Source: [Clostridium] colinum
Lineage (GTDB): Bacteria; Bacillota; Clostridia; Lachnospirales; CAG-274
Assembly (NCBI RefSeq): GCF_940677205.1
Contig: NZ_OW712331.1
Location: forward strand, 1,550,001-1,614,000
Direction: 5' to 3'
DNA: 64,000 nucleotides
Part shown: in pieces, positions 45,618-54,697 of the stretch
Layout of the letters: each line of letters opens with the position of its first letter
How positions within the stretch are numbered: position 1 is the stretch's first letter
Notes under the pieces: generated by a model
The model's database searches: none
Told to the model about the DNA's origin: nothing
The model's input: the letters and a program-made list of their open reading frames with translations, nothing else
Made by a program: the position numbers and the translations under genes

Positions 45618-45745
45618 AAAAATATACTATCTCCTTATTTATATACTTGTCCATAGATATATAAAAATATATATCTATAATAATATATGCTAAATTTAAT
45701 AAATTTGTTAATACTGTAATATATATACAAATTTAATTTTTATGA

Positions 45746-45751
45746 TATAAT
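45746..45751 (+). promoter_or_regulatory. -10 box before plsC
   Basis: A perfect TATAAT 31 bp before the plsC start codon; no clear -35. Tentative. Confidence 0.35.
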
Positions 45752-45781
45752 ATATATATTAATATAACTAAGGAGGAAAAT

Positions 45782-46507
45782 ATGTTTAGAACAATAAAAT
45801 GGTATTTTAAGTTTATATTTTTAATGTTTATAAATTATCCTTGCTTAAAAAAAGCTGAAAAACTTTTAAAAAATAATGAAATAGAAAAATTTTATAATTA
45901 TTGTTTTTCTCAAACTTCTAACTGGGCAATGAATCGTATAAAAGATAGCGGTGCTACTATAAATGTATATGGAAAAGAAAATATACCAGAAGATAAAAAT
46001 GTAGTTTTTATAAGCAACCATCAAGGTGATTTTGATATAGCTATATTTATGGCTTTAATACCTAAAGAAAAAGGCTTTGTTGCAAAAATAGAACTACAAA
46101 AATTTCCTGTGTTAAGAACTTGGATGAAATATTTAGGTTGTGTTTTTATGGATAGAAATGATTTAAAACAATCTTTAAAAACAATAAATCAAGCAATAAA
46201 ATTTATAAAAGATGGACATAGTATGGTTATATTTCCAGAAGGTACAAGAAGTAAAAGTGATAAAATAGGAGAATTTAAAGCAGGTAGCTTTAAGCTTGCT
46301 ACAAAAACTAATACCCCTATTGTACCTGTTACTATTGATGGTTCTTACAAGCTAAAAGAAAAAAACAAAGGAATGATAAAACCTGACACAGTTAATGTTT
46401 ATATCCATAGCCCTATCTATTTAGAAAATATGTCTAATGAAGAAAAAGAAGATTTACCTAACAAGGTAAAACATATAATAGAAGAAAAGCTCCCAAAAAC
46501 TGTATAA
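45782..46507 (+). CDS. plsC: 1-acyl-sn-glycerol-3-phosphate acyltransferase
   Basis: A 241-residue acyltransferase with the catalytic NHQGDFD motif (His80, Asp85; HX4D) and FPEGTRS substrate motif. It acylates lysophosphatidate to phosphatidate in membrane lipid synthesis. A hydrophobic N-terminus (about 8-22) probably anchors it. It is followed after 18 bp by a CLC transporter gene. AGGAGG precedes the ATG. Confidence 0.92.
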   Translation: MFRTIKWYFKFIFLMFINYPCLKKAEKLLKNNEIEKFYNYCFSQTSNWAMNRIKDSGATINVYGKENIPEDKNVVFISNHQGDFDIAIFMALIPKEKGFVAKIELQKFPVLRTWMKYLGCVFMDRNDLKQSLKTINQAIKFIKDGHSMVIFPEGTRSKSDKIGEFKAGSFKLATKTNTPIVPVTIDGSYKLKEKNKGMIKPDTVNVYIHSPIYLENMSNEEKEDLPNKVKHIIEEKLPKTV

Positions 46508-46525
46508 TGAAAGGCTAAAATAAAA

Positions 46526-47728
46526 ATGAATAATATTAAAAATTATAAAAATTTAATTTTTTTAAGTCTTATTGGTATACCAATAGGAGTTGTTGTAGGA
46601 ATATTAGACACTATTTTTGGTAAAGTTTTATTAAAAATAACTGATATAAGACAACAATTCCCATTATTTTTAATACCTTTTTTAGCTTTATCTGGTGTAA
46701 TAATTGTATATTGTTATAATAAATTTGGTGGTAAGGCTTCAAAAGGTATGAGCCTTATTTTTGAAGTAGCCCAAAATAAAGAAGAAAAAATCCCTTTAAG
46801 GTTAATACCTTTTATTATTTTAAGCACCTGGCTAACTCATTTATTTGGTGGTAGCGCTGGTAGAGAAGGTGTTGCTGTACAAATAGGAGCTACATTTTCT
46901 AACTGGGTTAGTCAAAAAATAAATATACAAAACGCTAATAAAATTTTTTTAATAACTGGTATGTCTGCTGGTTTTGCTGGTTTGTTTCAAACACCAATTG
47001 CCGCAATATTTTTTGCTATTGAAGTTTTAATAGCTGGTGCTATACATTATGGCGCAATACTTCCTGCTATTACTGCCTCTTTTACTGCTAGCACAGTATC
47101 TCATTTGCTAGGACTTGAAAAATTTACATTTTATTTATCATCAAATATAAATTTAGATTTTACAACTATTTTAAAACTAATTATTTTAGGTATTATTTTT
47201 GGATTAGTTGGTGGTAGCTTTGCTGTATGTTTAAAATATATAAAATCTTTTTTTACAAACAAAATAAACAACCCTATAAAAAGAATTTTTGTTATAAGTA
47301 TTATATTAAGTATAATATTTTTAATATTACATAAAGGTAGATATTCTGGCTTAGGTACAAATCTTATAAATGCTAGCTTTTATAATGAGCAAATCTATTA
47401 TTATGATTGGATATTAAAATTTATTCTTACTATTTTTACTTTGTCTATTGGGTTTCAAGGTGGAGAAGTAACCCCTCTTTTTTCTATTGGTGCTAGCTTA
47501 GGAGTTATATTAGCTACTATGTTTAATTTACCAATAGAATTTGTAGCAGGTCTTGGTTATTTAAGTGTATTTGGAAGTGCAACAAATACATTTTTAGCTC
47601 CTATCTTTATAGGCGGAGAAGTTTTTGGATATGAATATATGCCTTTTTATTTTATAATTATGGTTTTTGCCTATACATTTAATTTTAATAAATCAATTTA
47701 TTCGTTACAACAGTCTAATAATCTATAA
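46526..47728 (+). CDS. CLC-family anion transporter, possibly fluoride type
   Basis: A 400-residue polytopic CLC protein. GGSAGREGVAVQIG (gating glutamate Glu114) is intact. The GSGIP serine motif of chloride-type CLCs is absent; the corresponding stretch reads SKGMS with Met75, and GMSAGFAGLFQTPIAAIFFAIEV follows. This combination resembles CLC-F fluoride/proton antiporters. No fluoride riboswitch is seen upstream, and it seems cotranscribed with plsC. Substrate is therefore inferred. Confidence 0.82.
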   Translation: MNNIKNYKNLIFLSLIGIPIGVVVGILDTIFGKVLLKITDIRQQFPLFLIPFLALSGVIIVYCYNKFGGKASKGMSLIFEVAQNKEEKIPLRLIPFIILSTWLTHLFGGSAGREGVAVQIGATFSNWVSQKINIQNANKIFLITGMSAGFAGLFQTPIAAIFFAIEVLIAGAIHYGAILPAITASFTASTVSHLLGLEKFTFYLSSNINLDFTTILKLIILGIIFGLVGGSFAVCLKYIKSFFTNKINNPIKRIFVISIILSIIFLILHKGRYSGLGTNLINASFYNEQIYYYDWILKFILTIFTLSIGFQGGEVTPLFSIGASLGVILATMFNLPIEFVAGLGYLSVFGSATNTFLAPIFIGGEVFGYEYMPFYFIIMVFAYTFNFNKSIYSLQQSNNL

Positions 47729-47877
47729 TAATAAATATTTTAAACAATATTTTGTTAATTTTTAAAGTTATTTTAATATATATTTTTTATTTAGGTAAAA
47801 ATTATAAAATTTATATTTTTATAAACTTTAATAACTATATAAAAAATCTACTTTTTATATAATTTACTTAATTTAAA

Positions 47878-47904
47878 AAGGTTGTAGACAAAGTCTACAA
47901 CCTT
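47878..47904. terminator. Bidirectional terminator using the repeat-family hairpin
   Basis: Perfect stem AAGGTTGTAGAC / GTCTACAACCTT with loop AAA, between convergent CLC (stop 47728) and HAD (stop 47936) genes. It is the same hairpin that ends repeat copies B-D, but without the rest of the element. The 150 bp before it are AT-rich with nothing else visible. Confidence 0.8.
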
Positions 47905-47935
47905 AATTTGTATCCTTATTTATTATTGCATTATA

Positions 47936-48763
47936 CTAATTATCAAATATTTTATTTATAGCATATGCAACTCCACCTTCATCATTTGTTAATGTAACCA
48001 TATCACAACGGTTTTTTACAAAGTCATCTGCATTACCCATAGCAACAGAAAAATTTGCAAAATTTAACATTTCTAAGTCATTTTCACTATCACCTATAGC
48101 TACTACTTCTTCTTGTTTTATACCAAGCATATTTGCATAATATTCTAATGCTGCACCTTTAGATATTCCCTTTTTCATTACATCTAAACAATTTTTTGCA
48201 GATATAACAGCACTTATATCATCTAATTGTCTAAATTTATTTTGTATATCTAAAAGTTTTTCTCTATCATCTTCTAATATTACCATTTTTAAAAATTCTT
48301 TTTCGTTTATTAATTTATCTAAGTCTTCTTCATATTTATAATCTAAAGACATACTTAACTGTTTTGTATAATGAGTTAATATTTCTTTAAGCTCGTCTCC
48401 CATATTTTCTTTAGATGTAGAGTAACTTTCTGTTAAAGTATACATTTTTGCTTTTATATTATTATTTAAACAAATATGTACCATTTTTTTCATAGTATCT
48501 TTTGGTATATAGTTTAATTGTATAATACTATTATCTTTTAAATCTCTTATAGAAGCACCATTGCAACCTATTACTATTTCTTCTTTAAATCCTGCCTCAT
48601 CCATATAATCTTTTACTAATATGTCATTTCTACCAGTAGCTATAACAACTTTTATCCCCTTTTCCAAAAGCATATTTATAGCTTTAATATTATCTTCATG
48701 TATTTCTCCATTATGTTTTATAAGAGTATTATCACAATCTATCGCAACAAGTTTATATTTCAT
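47936..48763 (-). CDS. Cof-type HAD-IIB phosphatase
   Basis: A 275-residue HAD hydrolase: motif I DCDNTL (Asp9 nucleophile region), motif II ATGRND, Lys region KGISKGAALEYY and motif IV GDSENDLEML. The C2B cap is typical of Cof-type sugar-phosphate/FMN phosphatases. Exact substrate unknown. It follows the MnmM-like gene by 12 bp on the minus strand. Confidence 0.88.
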   Translation of the reverse strand: MKYKLVAIDCDNTLIKHNGEIHEDNIKAINMLLEKGIKVVIATGRNDILVKDYMDEAGFKEEIVIGCNGASIRDLKDNSIIQLNYIPKDTMKKMVHICLNNNIKAKMYTLTESYSTSKENMGDELKEILTHYTKQLSMSLDYKYEEDLDKLINEKEFLKMVILEDDREKLLDIQNKFRQLDDISAVISAKNCLDVMKKGISKGAALEYYANMLGIKQEEVVAIGDSENDLEMLNFANFSVAMGNADDFVKNRCDMVTLTNDEGGVAYAINKIFDN

Positions 48764-48775
48764 ACCTACATTCTC

Positions 48776-49339
48776 CTATATTTCTTTTATAATTTTTATA
48801 TGTATAGGTGGATAGTTAGGTCTATTTAAAAACTCTGAAATTATAACAGTGTATTTATTATAATCTAAATTTTGTACAAAATTTAAAATTGCCTGTTTTT
48901 CTTCAAACCCTGTATCTCCACCTTGATAAACACAAAGGCTTATAATCCCTTTTGTTTTTAAAATTTCCAAAGCTTTTTTTATAGCTATTATACTTGTATG
49001 TGGCTTAGTAGCTATGTTATGATTTGCTTTTGGCAAATATCCAAAGTTAAATACAACACAAGATATATTACTTTGTTTAATATATTTATCAATATTTTCG
49101 TGTCCATCTAATATAAGTGATACATTATTATATAAATTATTTTCTTCAAGTTTCTTTTTTGTAGAGATTAATGCTTCTTCTTGTATATCAAAAGCATATA
49201 CAAATCCATCATTTCCTACTAATTGACGAAGAAACAAAGTATCATTACCTCTTCCCATTGTAGCATCTATTACTACATCTTTACTTTGTACATTTTCTTT
49301 TATAAAATCTTTAGCAAGCTTAGTTGTATTTATTTTCAT
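48776..49339 (-). CDS. mnmM: tRNA (mnm5s2U) biosynthesis methyltransferase-like, MnmM/YtqB family
   Basis: A 187-residue class I SAM methyltransferase: DATMGRGNDTLFL (about 24-36) as motif I, FNFGYLPKANHNIAT in place of the usual NPPY-type motif, and NRPNYPPIHIKIIKEI at the end. These features are characteristic of the YtqB family, shown in Bacillus to be MnmM, which methylates the wobble aminomethyl-uridine of tRNA. It lies between ABC-F and HAD genes, apparently in one operon. Confidence 0.8.
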   Translation of the reverse strand: MKINTTKLAKDFIKENVQSKDVVIDATMGRGNDTLFLRQLVGNDGFVYAFDIQEEALISTKKKLEENNLYNNVSLILDGHENIDKYIKQSNISCVVFNFGYLPKANHNIATKPHTSIIAIKKALEILKTKGIISLCVYQGGDTGFEEKQAILNFVQNLDYNKYTVIISEFLNRPNYPPIHIKIIKEI

Positions 49340-49349
49340 ATACCACCTA

Positions 49350-50906
49350 TTAAACTATTTTTAATGTTAAATCTTTAAAATCCCATATATCTGTAACAAT
49401 ATCTTTATAAAATTCTGGTTCGTGACAAACCATAAGTATAGTACCTTTATATTCTTTTAAAACTCTTTTAAGCTCATCTTTAGCATCTTTATCTAAATGG
49501 TTTGTAGGTTCATCTAAAATAAGAATATTTGTTTCTCTGTTCATTATTTTACAGAGTCTTACTTTAGCTTGTTCTCCACCGCTTAAAACATATACTTTAC
49601 TCTCTATATGGTCTGTTGTTAAAGAACATTTAGCTAGTGCCTGTCTTACTTCATATTGAGTAAAAGATGGAAATTCATCCCAAATTTCTTCTATACAAGT
49701 TTTATTATTATCTTCTTTTATCTCTTGTTCAAAATACCCAATAAATTGATTTGCACCTTCTAAAACTTCACCGCTAATAGGTTTAATCTCTCCTAATAAA
49801 CTTTTTAAAAGAGTAGTTTTACCAAGCCCATTAGACCCAACTATTGCAACTTTTTGTCCTCTTTCTAATAATAGATTTAAAGGTTTACATAATGCTTCAT
49901 CATATCCTATAACAAGGTCTTTTGTTTCAAAAATAAGTCTATCTGATGTTCTTGCTTGTTTAAACCTAAATTCTGGTTTTGGTTTTTCTTTAGATAACTC
50001 TATTATATCCATTTTATCAAGCTTTTTTTGCCTTGCTCTAGCCATACCAGCGGTAGCAACCCTTGCTTTATTTCTAGATATAAAGTCTTGTAGGTCATTT
50101 ATCTCTTGTTGTTGTCTTTCATATGCTGCCTCTAGCTGTCTTTTATTTTGCTCATAAAGACGTAAAAATTCTTCATAGTTACCTACATATCTTGTTAATT
50201 TAGCATTTTCAACGTGATATATAAGATTTACAACGCTATTTAAAAACTCTAAATCGTGCGATATTAAAATAAATGCATTTTCATAGTTTAAAAGATATTC
50301 TTTAAGCCACGCTATATGTTCTTCATCTAAATAGTTAGTAGGCTCATCTAAAAGAAGTATATCTGGATTTTGTAAAAGTAACCTACCTAATAATATTTTT
50401 GTCCTTTGACCACCAGATAAATCGTCTACATTTTTATCAAGCCCTAAGTCGTAAAGCCCAAGCCCTCTAGCTATTTCATCTACTTTTATATCTATATTAT
50501 AAAAATCACTCATATCTAATATATCTTGAAGATTAGCAGCATTATCCATAAGCTTGTTCATCTCTTTTTCATCTGCTTCACTCATTTTCATATAAGTTTC
50601 ATTTAGCTCTTTTTCTATATCAAATAAATATTCAAAAGCAACTTTTAAACTATCTCTTATGCTATCTCCCTTTTTAAGCTCTGCATGTTGGTCCATATAT
50701 GCTACTCTAACACGATTAGACCATTCAATAGTCCCTTCATCTGGCATAAGCTTATTTGTTATTATCTTCATAAATGTAGATTTTCCTTCGCCGTTAGCTC
50801 CTATAAGCCCTACGTGTTCGCCTTTTAATAGCCTAAAAGATACATCTTCAAAAATTGTCCTGCCACCAAAAACGTGGCTTACATTTTTTACTGTTAGAAT
50901 ACTCAT
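49350..50906 (-). CDS. ABC-F family ATPase (YkpA-like)
   Basis: A 518-residue soluble protein with two ABC domains (Walker A GANGEGKST and GSNGLGKTT; signatures LSGGQRTK and LSGGEQAK; Walker B LLDEPTNYLD and LDEPTNHLD) and a linker near 240-310. There is no membrane domain. ABC-F proteins act on ribosomes; YkpA/YbiT-like members are housekeeping translation factors rather than antibiotic resistance proteins, but resistance cannot be excluded by sequence alone. It heads the ABC-F-mnmM-HAD operon. Confidence 0.9.
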   Translation of the reverse strand: MSILTVKNVSHVFGGRTIFEDVSFRLLKGEHVGLIGANGEGKSTFMKIITNKLMPDEGTIEWSNRVRVAYMDQHAELKKGDSIRDSLKVAFEYLFDIEKELNETYMKMSEADEKEMNKLMDNAANLQDILDMSDFYNIDIKVDEIARGLGLYDLGLDKNVDDLSGGQRTKILLGRLLLQNPDILLLDEPTNYLDEEHIAWLKEYLLNYENAFILISHDLEFLNSVVNLIYHVENAKLTRYVGNYEEFLRLYEQNKRQLEAAYERQQQEINDLQDFISRNKARVATAGMARARQKKLDKMDIIELSKEKPKPEFRFKQARTSDRLIFETKDLVIGYDEALCKPLNLLLERGQKVAIVGSNGLGKTTLLKSLLGEIKPISGEVLEGANQFIGYFEQEIKEDNNKTCIEEIWDEFPSFTQYEVRQALAKCSLTTDHIESKVYVLSGGEQAKVRLCKIMNRETNILILDEPTNHLDKDAKDELKRVLKEYKGTILMVCHEPEFYKDIVTDIWDFKDLTLKIV

Positions 50907-50994
50907 ACAATAAAAGCTCCTTTTCTTTTTTACTAATTTATATAATTATACCATATTAAATTAATATATTAAATGTTTTTATAATTTTGTTTAT

Positions 50995-51771
50995 TTATTT
51001 TAAAAAATTTATTATATTAAATATATTTATAAATATCAAAAATAATAAAACGCCTATAAAAAATTTTTGTGTTTTATTATTATTCATTTTCTTTGCTATT
51101 TTACTTCCTATCAATGCTCCAAAAACTCCACCAAAACACATTACTATAACATTAGTATATATAAAGTTAGGTAAACCTGTATATATAGTTAATATTAAAC
51201 TAGATAACTGAGAAAAAAATACAATAATTAAAGAAAACAAAGTTGTTTGTTTTGCATCTAATGAATAAAAATAGTATATAATAGCTATGTTTAAAGGTCC
51301 ACCACCTATACCTAAAAAAGATGATATTATCCCAAGTAATGTTCCTAATATTATAGTTATTGTTTTAGACTTTATATTTTTAGATTTTAATTTATTTTTT
51401 ACAAACATATATCCTAAAATAAAAATATTTATTATAAATAATAAAATAGACTGTATTAGTCCAATTTTACTATTTTCAAAATATTTCATAAAAAATCCAA
51501 ATATTTGCTTTCCTAATATACCTCCTATACTAGCTCCTAGCCCAAGAAAAATAGCTAAAACATAATTTATTTTTGCATATTGACTTTTAGACATATACAA
51601 AGATACAATAGCCATAGATAAAACTGTACAACCAGATAAAAAACTTAATGTAGCTATGTTCATAATATTTAAACTATCTATTATAGGCTTTATTATTATT
51701 CCTCCGCCTATGCCGCTAATGCTTCCAACCATACAAGCAATTAAACATACAAAAAATAATACTATATTCAT
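50995..51771 (-). CDS. TauE/SafE family sulfite/anion exporter
   Basis: A 258-residue membrane protein with about eight helices and the two family signatures GSISGIGGGIIIKP (about 17-30) and SSFLGIGGGPLNIA (about 155-168). TauE/SafE proteins export sulfite, sulfoacetate or related organosulfonates. The CdaR-like regulator gene lies 12 bp upstream on the same strand, but a regulatory link is only inferred. Confidence 0.88.
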   Translation of the reverse strand: MNIVLFFVCLIACMVGSISGIGGGIIIKPIIDSLNIMNIATLSFLSGCTVLSMAIVSLYMSKSQYAKINYVLAIFLGLGASIGGILGKQIFGFFMKYFENSKIGLIQSILLFIINIFILGYMFVKNKLKSKNIKSKTITIILGTLLGIISSFLGIGGGPLNIAIIYYFYSLDAKQTTLFSLIIVFFSQLSSLILTIYTGLPNFIYTNVIVMCFGGVFGALIGSKIAKKMNNNKTQKFFIGVLLFLIFINIFNIINFLK

Positions 51772-51783
51772 ATTAACCTCTTT

Positions 51784-52866
51784 TTATTTATTTTCTATAT
51801 ATTTCATATAATTTACAACCATTAAAGCAAGTTTAAAAGTTAAAGCATCATCAAATGTTCTTATATCAAGCCCTGTTGTTTTTTGTATTTTTTCTAGCCT
51901 ATATGTAAGCGTATTTCTATGTATATATAAATTTCTAGATGTTTCTGATATATTTAAATTGTTTTCAAAAAACTTATATACAGTAGTTATAACTTCTTCA
52001 TCAAAAATTTCAGATATATTTTCTTTAAAAACTTCATTCATAAACATTTTACACAAATTCATTGGCAATTGATATATTAATCTTCCTATACCAAGAGTAT
52101 TATATCCTATAATATTTTTTTCATTATAAAATATATCTCCCACTTCCATAGACAGTTTAGCTTCTTTATAAGATTTTGAAATATTTTTTAAATCATTTAC
52201 AATAGTTCCATATGCAACTTTAGCTTTTATCATAATTTCTGTATTAAACATGTCAACTAAAATATTTGCAACTTTTTCTACTTCTTTATATGATATATCT
52301 TCCCCTAAATCTTTTATTATTATTATGCTTTTTTCATCTATTTCTGTTATATAGTCTCTTTCATTTTCTGCAAATATATGTTTTATCATCTCTAAAGAGT
52401 TACTATCTTTATTATTATAAGGCTTTATTATCATAACTACTCTATTAACGTTATTTTCTATACCTAGTTTTTTAGCTCTATTATAAATATCTACTAAAAG
52501 CATATTATCTAAAAGTAAATTTTGTATAAATCCATTTTCATTTAGCCTTTCTTTATATGCTAAAGATAAATTTTTTAATTGGCTAACACAAATTTTACCT
52601 ATCATATGACTATCTTCATTTGACCCTTTTGTTATAACAACATATCTAGAATAAGCATCATCTGTTACTTTAAAAAAATTATAGTCTAAAATAACCTGCA
52701 TATCTGCCATAGACTTGAAAAAATCTTTAATATAATTTTTATATATTCCCTCTTCTTTAAATGTTGTAGCACATATTTCTCCATTAATATTTGCCACACA
52801 TAAATCTACTTTACTTATTATTTTTAAATCATCTATAACCTTTTTTATTACCTTATTACTAAGCAA
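51784..52866 (-). CDS. CdaR/PucR-type transcriptional regulator
   Basis: A 360-residue regulator. The N-terminus (about 1-110) resembles a sugar-diacid recognition domain (LSNKVIKKVIDDLKIISKVD start), a GGDEF-like PucR middle follows, and the C-terminal helix-turn-helix is NLNISETSRNLYIHRNTLTY then RLEKIQKTTGLDI (about 310-345). Such regulators control sugar-acid or purine catabolic genes. The start is TTG 52864-52866 behind AGGAGGTGG. It precedes the TauE/SafE gene by 12 bp. Confidence 0.87.
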   Translation of the reverse strand: MLSNKVIKKVIDDLKIISKVDLCVANINGEICATTFKEEGIYKNYIKDFFKSMADMQVILDYNFFKVTDDAYSRYVVITKGSNEDSHMIGKICVSQLKNLSLAYKERLNENGFIQNLLLDNMLLVDIYNRAKKLGIENNVNRVVMIIKPYNNKDSNSLEMIKHIFAENERDYITEIDEKSIIIIKDLGEDISYKEVEKVANILVDMFNTEIMIKAKVAYGTIVNDLKNISKSYKEAKLSMEVGDIFYNEKNIIGYNTLGIGRLIYQLPMNLCKMFMNEVFKENISEIFDEEVITTVYKFFENNLNISETSRNLYIHRNTLTYRLEKIQKTTGLDIRTFDDALTFKLALMVVNYMKYIENK

Positions 52867-52920
52867 TTTTCCACCTCCTATTTATTTCTTCTTACTATAA
52901 ATTTATTTAATAAATATTTT

Positions 52921-53016
52921 TTATATCATATATAGACAAATATATATATACGGTAATATATAAAAAGCTAAAATAATATTTATAAAATAAATTAACTCCC
53001 TCTTATTTATTTTCAT
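52921..53016 (-). CDS. 31-aa hydrophobic microprotein
   Basis: An open frame starting MKINKRELIYFINIILAFYI, then LPYIYICLYMI and stop. It has a basic start and a single hydrophobic helix through most of its length. AAAGGGAGAA precedes the ATG by 4-9 bp. It lies between the cyclophilin and CdaR-like genes on the same strand. It could be a small membrane regulator or leader peptide; conservation is not checked. The rest of 52867-53103 holds a hairpin and nothing else visible. Confidence 0.5.
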   Translation of the reverse strand: MKINKRELIYFINIILAFYILPYIYICLYMI

Positions 53017-53051
53017 AAAATTCTCCCTTTATTCTCTCTTTATAATAACTT

Positions 53052-53094
53052 AAAGGTATGATTAATAACAAAAAATTTATTAAATCATACCTTT
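53052..53094 (-). terminator. Hairpin after cyclophilin gene
   Basis: A 12-bp perfect stem AAAGGTATGATT / AATCATACCTTT with an AT-rich loop that pairs further. It is 10 bp after the cyclophilin stop; the T-tract on the minus strand is short, so termination efficiency is uncertain. Confidence 0.55.
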
Positions 53095-53103
53095 TAAAAA
53101 CTT

Positions 53104-53634
53104 TTATCTCATATTATTAGTTTTTGGTTCTGGATAAGTTTCTCCAAATGTGTCAACTGTTATTTTAACTATTTTTTGTTCTTCTTTAGGTCTATCTGAA
53201 AAATCTGTAGCAACTGTTGCTATTTTATCTACATTTTCTATACCTTCTATAACTTGTCCAAAGCTAGCATAAGACCCATCTAAATGTGGAGCATCTTGAT
53301 GCATAATAAAAAACTGAGACCCTGCAGAGTTAGGGTGTTGTGCACGAGCCATAGATATAACCCCTCTTTTATGTTTTAAATTATTATCAAATCCATTTAA
53401 AGCAAATTCGCCGTCTATGCCATATCCCGGTCCACCCATACCATTTTTATCTGGACAACCACCTTGTATCATAAACCCTTCTATAACTCTATGAAAAATA
53501 AGTCCATCATAAAATCCTTTATTAACAAGACTAATAAAATTGTTTACTGTATTAGGAGCAAATTCTGGCATAAGCTCCACTTTTATTATATCACCATTTT
53601 CCATTTCTATCGTAACAATAGGATTTTTACTCAT
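53104..53634 (-). CDS. Peptidyl-prolyl cis-trans isomerase (cyclophilin)
   Basis: A 176-residue cytoplasmic cyclophilin with FHRVIEGFMIQGG (about 48-60), AGSQFFIM (about 103-110) and FGQVIEG. The catalytic Arg of FHRV and the Gln-Phe of SQFF are present. There is no signal peptide. It assists folding of proline-containing chains. It is 55 bp after sigH on the minus strand. Confidence 0.95.
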   Translation of the reverse strand: MSKNPIVTIEMENGDIIKVELMPEFAPNTVNNFISLVNKGFYDGLIFHRVIEGFMIQGGCPDKNGMGGPGYGIDGEFALNGFDNNLKHKRGVISMARAQHPNSAGSQFFIMHQDAPHLDGSYASFGQVIEGIENVDKIATVATDFSDRPKEEQKIVKITVDTFGETYPEPKTNNMR

Positions 53635-53689
53635 TTATATGTCCTCCAATTATTTTTTATTTATATATTACATTTATTTTATATGTATG

Positions 53690-54295
53690 TCAACATTTTG
53701 ATACTTGTATTTTTTCTATTTTTTTCCTAATACGTTGTATTGCATTATCAATAGATTTTTCATCTTTTTGTAATTCTTTAGCTATTGTAGCATAGCTTTT
53801 ACCTCGTAAATATAGCTTTAAAACTTGCTTTTCTAATTTACTTAATTTTTCATTTATTTGTTTTTGTAAAGTTTTCACATTTTCTTTATCTATAACTATT
53901 TCTTCTGGATTTAATGCTTTACTTTCTTCTAGCTTATCAATATATGTAATTTCAGAATCTTCTTCATAAACAAGCATATTTAAAGATAAATAAGAATTAA
54001 GCGGTAAATGTTTTTTTCTATTAGCCATTTTTATAGCCGTAATCACTTGTCTATCTATACAAATTTTAGCAAAAGTTTGAAAGCTAGCATCTGTTTTTTT
54101 ATAATCTCTTATAGCTTTATAAAGCCCTATCATACCTTCTTGCATAATATCTTCTGAATCTGTGCCTATTATAAAATATGCTCTAGCCCTCATTTTAACT
54201 AAATTTTTATATTTAGTTATTAAATAATCCATTGCTATATTATCACCGTTTTTTATTTTATCTAAAAGCTCCTCATCTGTATAATTTTCATACAT
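53690..54295 (-). CDS. sigH: RNA polymerase sigma-H factor
   Basis: A 201-residue sigma-70 family factor of the SigH type. The region-2 sequence RARAYFIIGTDSEDIMQEGMIGL is diagnostic, and the linker has LNSYLSLNM. The C-terminal region 4 (LSKLEKQVLKLYLRGKSYATIAKEL) is a typical helix-turn-helix. SigH starts sporulation and post-exponential gene expression. It lies just downstream of the RNase P RNA gene. Confidence 0.93.
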   Translation of the reverse strand: MYENYTDEELLDKIKNGDNIAMDYLITKYKNLVKMRARAYFIIGTDSEDIMQEGMIGLYKAIRDYKKTDASFQTFAKICIDRQVITAIKMANRKKHLPLNSYLSLNMLVYEEDSEITYIDKLEESKALNPEEIVIDKENVKTLQKQINEKLSKLEKQVLKLYLRGKSYATIAKELQKDEKSIDNAIQRIRKKIEKIQVSKC

Positions 54296-54325
54296 ATTTT
54301 TTATTCCTTTTTATTTTTTTAATAT

Positions 54326-54346
54326 AAAAAGACTCTATAAAGAGCC
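54326..54346 (-). terminator. Terminator of RNase P RNA
   Basis: Minus strand GGCTCT / AGAGTC stem (one G-U pair), loop TTAT, then TTTTT. Confidence 0.7.
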
Positions 54347-54349
54347 TTA

Positions 54350-54682
54350 ATATAAGCAAGCCTATAAGCCGAGTTCTGTATTTGATGGTCATCTATCTAG
54401 TGCTACTGTTACCAGTAGCCTCTTGCGAACTTTTTATGAAACAGGCGAGCAACCTTATATGTTTCAATGTTCTTGCACCAAGTGGGGTTTACAGAGCCTC
54501 TTTTGTCGCCAAAAGAGCGGTAAGCTCTTACCTTACCTTTCCATCCTTACCTAAAAAATAGGCGGTTTATTTCTGTTGCACTTTCCTTAGAGTTGCCTCC
54601 ACTGGACGTTATCCAGCACCCTGCTCTATGGAGCTCGGACTTTCCTCATACTAAAAGTATGCGACCATCTGGCTTACTTATA
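54350..54682 (-). ncRNA. rnpB: RNase P RNA
   Basis: On the minus strand the universally conserved segments appear in order: GAGGAAAGTCCGAGCTC near the 5' end, a central ACAGAAA and GGTAAGGATGG area, then the conserved GGTAAGA and ACAGAACTCGGCTTA-type 3' end that pairs with the 5' part. The 5' end AAGCCAGATGG pairs with the 3' CTT region. Type A or B was not settled. It is the catalytic RNA for tRNA 5' maturation. Ends are estimated. Confidence 0.95.
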
Positions 54683-54697
54683 TAAATTTTATCATAA

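Noticed and set aside
45618-45781. Fluoride riboswitch upstream of the plsC-CLC pair
   Set aside because: None of the conserved GGNGAUGG-type core was seen in the leader.
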